From Bacteroidales bacterium UBA3143 (GTDB lineage Bacteria > Bacteroidota > Bacteroidia > Bacteroidales > Dysgonomonadaceae): a stretch of DNA of 52,135 bases. The stretch covers positions 1 to 52,135 of the forward strand of contig DEZB01000027.1 of assembly GCA_002364735.1 (NCBI GenBank), read 5' to 3'. The translations under genes were made by a program, and so were the position numbers. Shown one piece after another: positions 1 to 7,195 of the stretch; the first letter of the stretch is position 1, and each line of letters opens with the position of its first letter. Below the pieces are notes generated by a model, which had not been told where the DNA came from, ran no database searches, and worked only from the letters and a program-made list of their open reading frames with translations.

Positions 1-5
1 GGTTT

Positions 6-1145
6 TTAGAGGTTACCATAATCAAAGTTCACAGGATTGTCAAAATCTATTTCCAACTGAATAGGCATGCCGTGAAGCTCTATATCCTCTTTATCCGGAT
101 TTTTGAGTGTCAAACCAAGCAAGCGTACTTTTTTTAATTCAATATCATCCACACGTGTCAAAAGTTCCATGGCTGTCTGCAACATATCGGTTGCAGTGTC
201 AATATAATCAGTAAGTGTAATGCTCCTTGTGACAATTGTGAAATCGGCATACTTCACTTTTAATGTTAGCGTTTTGGATTTAAAGTCCTTTTCTTTAGCT
301 CGACTAATAACTTCTTGCGAAATTTTATCTAACTCTTGCTCAATAATAGTCAGATCAGAAATGTCCTCTAAAAATGTTTCTTCAGAACCCAATGATTTAC
401 GAATTCGCTCTGCTTCTACTTCTCGGTTATCTAATCCACGTGCATATTGATAGTATGATAAACCAGCTTTCCCGAAATGATGAACTAAATCAATATCGCT
501 CCACTTCTTTAAGTCGGCACCATTATATATACCCAGTTCATTCATCTTAGCAGCAGTCACACGACCTACACCAAAGAATTTGTTTATGCTTAGTTGCTCT
601 ATAAATGCCTCGCCTTTTTGAGGTGTAATCACATATATGCCATTAGGCTTTCTGTAATCTGAGGCAATCTTAGCGAGAAACTTGTTGTAAGATACACCTG
701 CAGAAGCAGTCAAACGAGTTTCATCAAATATGCGTTGTTTTATCTCTTTTGCAATATGCGTAGCAGAACGCATGTTCTTTTTATTGATTGTTACATCCAG
801 AAAAGCTTCGTCCAAGGATAGTGGTTCAACTTGATCGGTATACTCAAAGAATATTTCGCGAACTTGCTCAGACACCGACCGATATACATCGAAGTGCGGA
901 CTTACAAAAATTAGATTTGGACATTTTCGTATAGCAACAACGGAAGGCATGGCAGAATAGACACCGTACTTTCGCGCCTCATAACTTGCAGCTGCAACAA
1001 CTCCACGCTTTTCACCATACCCTACTGCCAATGGTTTACCCTTTAATTCAGGATTATCCCTTTGCTCAATGGATGCATAAAAAGCATCCATATCAATATG
1101 TAGGATTTTTCTTTTCACATCACAAAGATAAATAAATTGAGACAA
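6..1145 (-). CDS. dinB: DNA polymerase IV (Y-family translesion polymerase)
   Basis: Error-prone Y-family DNA polymerase acting in translesion synthesis. The palm carries the metal-binding acidic residues in HIDMDAFYASIEQRD (Asp18) and LSLDEAFLDV (Asp112-Glu113), followed by the helix-hairpin-helix region (FGVGRVTAAKMNELGI) and the little-finger domain. The C-terminal QLEIDF near residue 366 looks like a beta-clamp-binding peptide. At 379 aa it is full length for DinB. The start gives about ten residues before the conserved KILHIDMD; no other Met lies between, so a shorter non-ATG start cannot be excluded. It is transcribed divergently from the ecotin-like gene. Family identity is very secure. 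Confidence 0.96.
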   Translation of the reverse strand: MSQFIYLCDVKRKILHIDMDAFYASIEQRDNPELKGKPLAVGYGEKRGVVAAASYEARKYGVYSAMPSVVAIRKCPNLIFVSPHFDVYRSVSEQVREIFFEYTDQVEPLSLDEAFLDVTINKKNMRSATHIAKEIKQRIFDETRLTASAGVSYNKFLAKIASDYRKPNGIYVITPQKGEAFIEQLSINKFFGVGRVTAAKMNELGIYNGADLKKWSDIDLVHHFGKAGLSYYQYARGLDNREVEAERIRKSLGSEETFLEDISDLTIIEQELDKISQEVISRAKEKDFKSKTLTLKVKYADFTIVTRSITLTDYIDTATDMLQTAMELLTRVDDIELKKVRLLGLTLKNPDKEDIELHGMPIQLEIDFDNPVNFDYGNL

Positions 1146-1270
1146 ATCAATGTAAACAATAAAATCACACGTTTGCGAAAAGTTAAAAATAAGCGATGAG
1201 TAAAAAACAATAGCGATACTTAATATGTTAAATGGAAAGAAAGAACATAATTAATAACTTAAAAGAATTT

Positions 1271-2197
1271 ATGAAAAGAATTACAATGAAGTTTTTGATG
1301 GTAGTTGTAGTAGCTATTTTTGCTATTTCTTGTACTAACACAAAGAATAAAGAATCTGCCGAAGTAGTTTACACTGCTAATGGTGACATAGTGTATCCAA
1401 CAATTAATGGAATGATTCCTTACGATGTAACTGTTGCTGACAAAGGAGATGAAGAAGCAAACAGCAAGGTATTTGTAGAAGTAGGTAAAATGATGGAAGT
1501 AGATTGCAATCAGCATTGGCTTGAAGGTAGTTTCGAAGATGAAACTTTGGAGGGTTATGGTTACAATTACTATGTGTTTGAGACAAACGGCAATGTGGCT
1601 TCTACTATGATGGCTTGTCCAGACGATGAAAAAACGAACAAGTTTGTTTCAGGTGAAGGCCATTTCATTTCTTATAATAGCAAACTAACTACTCCAGTGT
1701 ATGTTCCCGAGGGATATGAAGTTCGTTATACAACATGGGGTGTTGATAATGAATACACTGCAAGCCAGAAACCTGATGAGTCAATCAATGCAGATGCTGC
1801 AAAGCAGTTGAGATCTTATCCTGAATCAATGGATGATTACGACCGCTATGTAATCTATCTACCTCAACATGATAATGAAGGTAAAGTGAGATTGGAGTTA
1901 ATCCCTGGGATGATGAAGGAGGTTGATTGTAACACCCATTGGTTAACTGGTGAATTTGAGACCAAAGAAATTGAAGGTATGGGATATGACTATATCGTTT
2001 TCAACTCAAATGGAGATATGGCATCTACTCGTATGGCTTGCCCTGACGATAAGCTAACAGAACAGTTTGTTGCAGCACAAGGTCATTTTGGGAGATACAA
2101 CAGCCAACTACCAGTTGTAGTTTTCGTTCCTAAAGGAATTGAATTAAAATACAAAACTTGGAGTGCGCACGATATGAAAGTTGCTGACAAGCTGTAA
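1271..2197 (+). CDS. Tandem double-ecotin lipoprotein (serine protease inhibitor)
   Basis: Secreted inhibitor of trypsin/chymotrypsin-fold serine proteases built from two complete ecotin domains in one chain. From the chosen ATG (308 aa) a hydrophobic signal ends in the lipobox AISC, with lipidated Cys21. Domain 1 (about residues 40-165) has VDCN (Cys79) and STMMACPDD (Cys116); domain 2 (about 190-308) has VDCN (Cys220) and STRMACPDD (Cys257). These are the disulfide pair and reactive loop of Escherichia coli ecotin, and both domains keep the LEG/IEG-[YM]GY-[ND]Y block, the RYNS/SYNS segment and the late TTW/KTW strand. By alignment with ecotin P1 Met84, P1 is Met113 in domain 1 and Arg254 in domain 2. 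An in-frame ATG lies upstream at 1232, but the 1271 start gives the standard signal peptide. Family assignment is secure; the target proteases are unknown. Confidence 0.93.
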   Translation: MKRITMKFLMVVVVAIFAISCTNTKNKESAEVVYTANGDIVYPTINGMIPYDVTVADKGDEEANSKVFVEVGKMMEVDCNQHWLEGSFEDETLEGYGYNYYVFETNGNVASTMMACPDDEKTNKFVSGEGHFISYNSKLTTPVYVPEGYEVRYTTWGVDNEYTASQKPDESINADAAKQLRSYPESMDDYDRYVIYLPQHDNEGKVRLELIPGMMKEVDCNTHWLTGEFETKEIEGMGYDYIVFNSNGDMASTRMACPDDKLTEQFVAAQGHFGRYNSQLPVVVFVPKGIELKYKTWSAHDMKVADKL

Positions 2198-2215
2198 TAC
2201 ATTCTGACATAATTG

Positions 2216-2266
2216 ATTTAGCTTATTGCTAAATAACAAAAATTAGCGCACTTAAATAGTTCGCTC
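2216..2266 (+). terminator. Putative terminator after the ecotin-like gene
   Basis: A perfect 7-bp hairpin (ATTTAGC / GCTAAAT, loop TTATT) at 2216-2234 is followed by a weaker 4-bp AGCG/CGCT stem and then a run of eight or more T. It lies just after the stop codon of the ecotin-like gene. Confidence 0.45.
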
Positions 2267-2388
2267 ATTTTTTTTAATTATAAATGAACACATTACACCT
2301 TTATTTCATTATACTTTAAGATGATGATTAAACTCATAGCTGCGCTATCATGATTCAATTAATCTTTTAATACCAAAATCACAATTTA

Positions 2389-3222
2389 ATGAAAGAATTT
2401 CTAAATAACGAGCTTTTCAAAATAGGAAACTTCGAGCTAAAGCTGTACACGCTCATTGTTTTCGTAGTTTTTATTGTGGTTGTTTCAGTGATAATATCTC
2501 TTTTGAAACGTTTAATTTATAGGTCTAATAGATTGAGTTCTTCGGAGAAATTCTCCATGAATAAAATATTGCGCTATATTATCATTCTAATTGCTTTTAT
2601 TGTAGGACTAAGAATTTTAGGTTTCGACATCACCGTTCTATTAGCAGGATATGCAGCAGTATTAGTTGGTTTAGGATTTGGATTACAGAATATATTTAAT
2701 GATTTCATATCAGGTGTTATACTTCTGTTGGATGGTTCGCTGAAAGTGGACGACCTTGTGGAAGTGAACGAGCGTATTTATATTGTACAAGAAATAAATT
2801 TTAGAACTACTACTGTTTTAGGTCGTGATGAGAATTATGTAATTCTACCCAATTCAGAACTAACAAAGAACAGGGTGGTCAATTGGACATATAGTAGTAA
2901 GACATCACGCTTTTATGTGGATGTGCATGTTGGCTATGAAGCAAATACATCAGAAGTTATGGAAACTCTGAAAACAGTTGCAAAAGCGACTCCCCGTGTT
3001 TTAGAAAATCCTGAACCGTTTGTTCGTTTTGAAAGTTATGGCGAATCATCGCTCGGTTTTGCTGTCTATTTTTACACAACCGAGATATTTAGAGCAGAAA
3101 ATATCAAAAGCGATATGCGTGTTGCAATATTTAATGCATTAAAAGCAAAAGGTATTAATATGCCATTCCCTCAAAGAGTAGTTCACATGAAAAAAGAAAG
3201 CGTAATAGACGTCTACAAATAG
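2389..3222 (+). CDS. MscS-family small-conductance mechanosensitive channel
   Basis: Inner-membrane channel releasing osmolytes on hypo-osmotic shock. The 277-aa protein has three predicted membrane segments (about residues 17-41, 60-80 and 83-112). The last is the Gly/Ala-rich pore helix of MscS, with LAGYAAVLVGLGFGL followed by QNIFNDFISG. The cytosolic beta domain (IYIVQEINFRTTTVLGRDE, ILPNSEL) and the alpha/beta vestibule follow. It ends with a short tail. It stands alone, about 190 bp after the ecotin-like gene and 200 bp before the next gene, so it is probably a separate transcript. Comparable in length to E. coli MscS; the family is certain, the precise subtype is not. Confidence 0.93.
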   Translation: MKEFLNNELFKIGNFELKLYTLIVFVVFIVVVSVIISLLKRLIYRSNRLSSSEKFSMNKILRYIIILIAFIVGLRILGFDITVLLAGYAAVLVGLGFGLQNIFNDFISGVILLLDGSLKVDDLVEVNERIYIVQEINFRTTTVLGRDENYVILPNSELTKNRVVNWTYSSKTSRFYVDVHVGYEANTSEVMETLKTVAKATPRVLENPEPFVRFESYGESSLGFAVYFYTTEIFRAENIKSDMRVAIFNALKAKGINMPFPQRVVHMKKESVIDVYK

Positions 3223-3424
3223 ATTTCTTTTAACAGTTTGTTTTTAAGACATATAAGATTTAGATATGATGCTAAATATTATATAACAATCGAAAATATA
3301 GGAGATATAATTCTAAAGTATTATCTTTATCGATTGGTTTTAAAAAAAAGCACTTGCAAAACTGCTCATAATTACAAATAAATCTCTAAGTTATAAGCTG
3401 CTTATTAAAAAAAGATACAACCTC

Positions 3425-3871
3425 ATGTCAAAGACAACAGTCTTTAATTCAGACAACAAACCAACATTAGAAGAGAAGAAGAGTATTATTGATTTTCTAT
3501 TTGAAAATCTACAAGAATATGGCGACCCTAAGTCAGATATTGAAAAAGCAATCAACTATGCACTGAAAGAAACACCTTCGTTTGGTGGATTTGTTTTGGT
3601 TTCATACATAAATGATTTCATTGTTGGGGCTGTTGTAATTAATCAAACTGGAATGAAAGATTATATACCAGAAAACATTTTGGTGTATATTGCAATACAT
3701 CAAGAGCACAGAGGAAAAGGATTAGGAAAACAATTAGTACAAGAAACCATTGAAACTGCCAATGGTAATATTGCACTACACGTAGAGCCACATAATCCTG
3801 CAAAACACCTATACGAAAAGTTAGGCTTTGATAGTAAGTATTTAGAAATGAGATTTAATAGAAAGAAGTAA
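3425..3871 (+). CDS. GNAT-family N-acetyltransferase
   Basis: Predicted acetyl-CoA-dependent N-acetyltransferase of 148 aa. The acetyl-CoA-binding motif A is visible as YIAIHQEHRGKGLGKQLVQE (R/Q-x-x-G-x-G/A pattern), with the preceding beta strand GGFVLVSYINDFIVGAVVI and the late HNPAKHLYEKLGFD that is typical of motif B. Its stop codon TAA overlaps the ATG of the racemase-like gene by one base, implying translational coupling. The substrate is not evident from sequence; an amino acid or peptide made or used by the neighbouring racemase is a reasonable inference. Confidence 0.9.
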   Translation: MSKTTVFNSDNKPTLEEKKSIIDFLFENLQEYGDPKSDIEKAINYALKETPSFGGFVLVSYINDFIVGAVVINQTGMKDYIPENILVYIAIHQEHRGKGLGKQLVQETIETANGNIALHVEPHNPAKHLYEKLGFDSKYLEMRFNRKK

Positions 3872-4956
3872 TGGCATTTGTAACATTTGATGTAGAGAAA
3901 TTGAAATTGAATTTCGATTATCTAAACAATCTTTTTTCTGAACACAATATCAAGTGGTCCATTGTGACAAAGATGTTGAGTGGCAATCGGAAGTTTTTAA
4001 CCGAAGTGCTAAAGTTAGATATTGATCAAGTATGCGACTCACGCGTTTCAAACCTGAAAACCATAAAAGCAATAAGGCCCGATATTGAGACTATCTACAT
4101 AAAGCCTCCTGCAAAACGAGCCATTGGGGGAGTAGTGAAATATGCCGATATAAGTTTAAATACTGAATTGGCAACCATAAAGATGCTTTCGGCTGAAGCG
4201 CAACGACAAAACAAAACCCATAAAATAATTATCATGCTTGAGCTGGGGGAGTTACGTGAGGGGGTGAAGCGTGAAGACTTTGTTGATTTCTATGAAAGTG
4301 TTTTCAATCAGAAGAACATTGAAGTGGTGGGAGTTGGTGCCAATTTAACTTGTTTGTATGGTGTGCTGCCTAACAGAGACAAACTGCTACAGCTTACCTT
4401 GTATCAACAAATTATTGAAGCTAAGTTCAACAAAAAGCTGCCATATGTTTCTGGAGGCTCATCTGTAACAATTCCGCTTATTTTTGAAAAACTACTTCCT
4501 GAAGGAATTAATCATTTCAGAGTAGGTGAAACCTTGTATTTGGGAACGGATGTATATTATGACAGACCTCTGGGAAACATGAGCAACAATATATTTATGT
4601 TGTACTCTGAAATTATAGAGGTGATAGAAAAACCAATTGTACCAGAGGGCACTTTGGGTACAAATCTTGAAGGGAATAGTTTCACATTTGAAAATGAAAA
4701 AATTGGACAAACTTCCATCAGAGCTATAATAGATATCGGTTTGCTTGATGTGGAGATCAAACACCTGGAGTTTGTGGACAAAGACATAGCAATAGCTGGA
4801 GCAAGTTCTGATGTAATTGTAATCGATTTAGGAGAAAACAAAAAGAATTACAAAGTAGGCGATTTAATTAAGTTCAGGCTTGACTACATGGGCACATTGC
4901 GCATCATCAACTCAAAATACATTGACAAAAGAATTAAAGGAGCTGAAGCATATTAA
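3871..4956 (+). CDS. PLP-dependent amino-acid racemase (ornithine racemase-like, alanine racemase N-terminal fold)
   Basis: A 361-aa fold-type III PLP enzyme related to Clostridium ornithine racemase (Orr) and the wider alanine-racemase-like family. The PLP lysine is expected at Lys34 in WSIVTKMLSGN. Strong family blocks are VKYADISLNTELATIKML, IIIMLELGELREGVK, VGVGANLTCLYGVLPN, LPYVSGGSSVTIPL and INHFRVGETLYLG. A C-terminal beta domain (IAIAGASSDVIVIDLGE) completes it. Length matches the family. The start overlaps the end of the GNAT gene (TAATG). The substrate may be ornithine, lysine, alanine or another amino acid; specificity cannot be read from sequence. Annotation as racemase is secure at the family level. 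Confidence 0.88.
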   Translation: MAFVTFDVEKLKLNFDYLNNLFSEHNIKWSIVTKMLSGNRKFLTEVLKLDIDQVCDSRVSNLKTIKAIRPDIETIYIKPPAKRAIGGVVKYADISLNTELATIKMLSAEAQRQNKTHKIIIMLELGELREGVKREDFVDFYESVFNQKNIEVVGVGANLTCLYGVLPNRDKLLQLTLYQQIIEAKFNKKLPYVSGGSSVTIPLIFEKLLPEGINHFRVGETLYLGTDVYYDRPLGNMSNNIFMLYSEIIEVIEKPIVPEGTLGTNLEGNSFTFENEKIGQTSIRAIIDIGLLDVEIKHLEFVDKDIAIAGASSDVIVIDLGENKKNYKVGDLIKFRLDYMGTLRIINSKYIDKRIKGAEAY

Positions 4957-5064
4957 ATACAGCTTCTCCAATTATGTTAAATCTTATCTTCGCCAACAAC
5001 AATATCAACTTAATGCCGTTATGCTAAGTATTAATTGAATTATACTTACTTATTAGCGTTATAA

Positions 5065-5946
5065 ATGAACCATTCTGAACAAAGGAATCCTCAAATAATA
5101 TTCGCTGGTGAAAGCCATGGCGGTGAAGCCGCGTTTAAATCCTTACAAGCTACATTTGATTGTATTGAAGTGTTGTCTGATGATGACAATATACTTAACA
5201 TGATGCGTGATAGTGATATCAGAGTTTACTCATTCAATGAATGCAAATCCTCAATAGGAGTATGTGCCGCATATCGCCCTATAATAGGCAAAGACACCTT
5301 AAGCAAAAAAACTATTATAAATACTCACCCTTCAATTTTACCAAAATATCGTGGAGTACATGCTTTAGCATGGGCCATGATAAATATGGAAAAAGAATTA
5401 GGCTTCTCAATTCATCTCATGAATGAGTATGTAGATGATGGTGATATATTGGAGCAATATATAGTAAAATACGAAAACCAAACAGCACAAGAGATGCTGG
5501 ATTTATTCAACGCTTATGTTGTCAAGAATCTTGGCAGAGTTGTGTTAGGCTATATGAACAACAAAATCATACCCATCAAACAAAACAGAAATGAGGCAAC
5601 TTGGGTAACCAAAAGAAACTTAACTGATTGCGTTATTGATTTTGACCAAAGTTTTGAACAGATAGAAGCATTGTTTAGAGTTTTATCACCTCCATACCCC
5701 TACCCTATGCTTAAAATAAAAGACGAATTGTTTGAGGTTTTGACACATGAGTTAATTCCACGTAAATATGGGATGCACAATGGCAGGGTGGTAAATATAG
5801 AAGACCAGAATGTTTACATTAAAATCCGTGATGGACTGCTCGTAACAGATAAATTGCGTGATTATGGAACAAAAAAGGAATATGCTGCAAGTAAATTATT
5901 GAAAAGAGGACAAAGGTTATATCAAATTTGTAAAAAACGATTTTAA
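5065..5946 (+). CDS. Formyltransferase-family protein (Fmt/GART-like)
   Basis: A 293-aa protein with the N10-formyltetrahydrofolate-dependent formyltransferase fold. The catalytic signature is present: NTHPSILPKYRGVHALAWA (Asn86, His88) and VDDGDILEQY (acidic residue near Asp124). The C-terminal part (WVTKRNLTDCVIDFDQSF, RVLSPPYPYP) resembles the Fmt C-terminal region seen in ArnA-like and sugar-amine or amino-acid formyltransferases. The N terminus departs from canonical Fmt and there is no neighbouring peptide deformylase, so a housekeeping Met-tRNA formyltransferase is unlikely. It follows the racemase by 108 bp, suggesting that the three genes modify a common amino compound; this last point is inference. 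Confidence 0.8.
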   Translation: MNHSEQRNPQIIFAGESHGGEAAFKSLQATFDCIEVLSDDDNILNMMRDSDIRVYSFNECKSSIGVCAAYRPIIGKDTLSKKTIINTHPSILPKYRGVHALAWAMINMEKELGFSIHLMNEYVDDGDILEQYIVKYENQTAQEMLDLFNAYVVKNLGRVVLGYMNNKIIPIKQNRNEATWVTKRNLTDCVIDFDQSFEQIEALFRVLSPPYPYPMLKIKDELFEVLTHELIPRKYGMHNGRVVNIEDQNVYIKIRDGLLVTDKLRDYGTKKEYAASKLLKRGQRLYQICKKRF

Positions 5947-5989
5947 TCAGTTAGATTCTTATCCATTTCGCCATAATTTAAATAAAAAA

Positions 5990-6530
5990 ACTTTTTGTAC
6001 ACGAACAAACCGTCTAATATTTTAAAAGAAAGACCATTTACACGTACGAATCCAATAAATAAAATGATTACGCCTTTTCTACCCCTGCGAAAGCTGTATT
6101 GAAAATAATTACGAGCTTTGTACCCATACAAAAGCTGCATTCCAAATATTTCCTGCCATTTTACATATACGAATGTTATATTCAAAATAATTACTACCGT
6201 TATACATTTACGAAACCAATAAATATAATAATTATGACTTTTGTACATGAACGAAAGCTGTAAATATAATATTTTCGACCGTTGTACACGAACGAAAGCT
6301 ATAAATATAATAATTACGACTTTTGTAGGCGTACGAAATCAATAAATATAGAAATTATGACTTTTGTACACGAACGAAAGCTGTAAATATAGAAATTATG
6401 ACTTTTGTACACGAACGAAAGCTGTAAATATAATAATTTCGACTTTCGTTGGCGAACGAAACCAATAATTATAATAATTATGACTTTTGTAGGCGTACGA
6501 AATCAATAAATATAGAAATTACGACTTTCG
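5990..6530 (+). repeat. 41-bp tandem repeat array A (about 13 units, hairpin-forming)
   Basis: Units recur every 41 bp, with unit starts at about 5990, 6031, 6072, 6113, 6154, 6195, 6236, 6277, 6318, 6359, 6400, 6441, 6482 and a partial copy at 6523. The downstream units are nearly identical and the upstream ones are worn. Two alternating forms exist, with the cores GACTTTTGTACACGAACGAA and GACTTTTGTAGGCGTACGAA, each followed by an AT-rich half. Many units contain an inverted repeat: TTTCGTT-ggcg-AACGAAA (6444-6461), TTTTGTA-ggcg-TACGAAA, and AGCTTTGTA-ccca-TACAAAAGCT (6114-6136). Base changes on one arm are often matched on the other. The array is non-coding as far as can be seen (the period is not a multiple of three). 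Confidence 0.92.
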
Positions 6531-6640
6531 CGCGGTTTTTTCACCTGTTCTTTTAAAAGTGATTGCGATTTGTTGAAGAGATAATAGGGAAGTTACAAAA
6601 CAAACAGCTTTTCAGTACATCAATAATATCTTAACAATTA

Positions 6641-6664
6641 ATAGTGGACACACATGTCCACTAT
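6641..6664. promoter_or_regulatory. 24-bp perfect inverted repeat operator upstream of the Rrf2 gene
   Basis: Arms ATAGTGGACA and TGTCCACTAT separated by CACA form a perfect 10-4-10 dyad. It ends 41 bp before the regulator ATG and sits in the -33 region relative to a TATATTTG (-7, TAnnTTTG type) element at 6679-6686. This is the expected place for autorepression by the Rrf2-family protein encoded next. Confidence 0.72.
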
Positions 6665-6678
6665 ATGAAATGTTTTAT

Positions 6679-6686
6679 TATATTTG
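6679..6686 (+). promoter_or_regulatory. Candidate -7 promoter element for the NO-stress operon
   Basis: TATATTTG matches the Bacteroidota -7 consensus TAnnTTTG exactly and lies 20 bp before the Rrf2 start codon. No good -33 TTTG is seen at the right distance; the inverted repeat occupies that place. Confidence 0.45.
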
Positions 6687-6705
6687 TCACTAAAAAGAAA
6701 AATAT

Positions 6706-7140
6706 ATGTTTTCAAAAGCATGCGAATACGGCATTAAGGCTTCGGTTTATATAGTTGAGCATTCATTGAAGAATCAAAAAGTTAGCCTAAAGGAAGTAGC
6801 TAAAGCTATAGATTCACCAGAGGCATACACTTCGAAGATATTGCAACAACTTAGTCGTAGCAATATAATTCAATCTGAGAAAGGACCAACTGGAGGATTC
6901 TCGATAGAGAAAACCAAAATAGACGAAACCAATTTAAGTACTATTGTTTCGGCTATAGATGGCGATACGATATATATAGGATGCGGATTGGGTTTTCATG
7001 AATGTGATGAAAGCAAACCTTGCGTCATTCACAATCAATACAAAACAATTAGAAATGATTTAAAAACGATGCTTGAAAGTACATCACTGGTAGATTTATC
7101 TGAAGATATTGATAAGGGTTTAGCATTCTTGAAACGCTGA
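6706..7140 (+). CDS. Rrf2-family transcriptional regulator (NsrR/IscR-like)
   Basis: A 144-aa winged-helix regulator of the Rrf2 family. The N-terminal domain is typical: CEYGIKASVYIVEH, a recognition helix around residues 38-52 (SPEAYTSKILQQLSRS) and the wing EKGPTGGFSIEK. Three cysteines, Cys93, Cys100 and Cys106 (CX6CX5C), sit where IscR and NsrR bind their Fe-S cluster, though NsrR and IscR spacings are slightly shorter. It is the first gene of a co-directional block with Ric, a DUF438 protein and aconitase. It therefore probably senses nitric oxide or Fe-S status and represses this operon through the dyad at 6641-6664. Sensing mode and DNA target are inferred. Confidence 0.9.
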   Translation: MFSKACEYGIKASVYIVEHSLKNQKVSLKEVAKAIDSPEAYTSKILQQLSRSNIIQSEKGPTGGFSIEKTKIDETNLSTIVSAIDGDTIYIGCGLGFHECDESKPCVIHNQYKTIRNDLKTMLESTSLVDLSEDIDKGLAFLKR

Positions 7141-7195
7141 CGTTCTCAGATATCTACATAGCGTTTATTTCAAGCAAACAAAAAGAAAACCAACT

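Noticed and set aside
5943..6248. Minus-strand 101-codon frame across the 41-bp array
   Set aside because: It arises from repeat DNA with a period that is not a multiple of three; no domain, no start context and odd composition.
5990..6530. CRISPR array
   Set aside because: The units are contiguous 41-bp repeats that diverge gradually, with no constant repeat alternating with unique spacers, and no cas gene is present.
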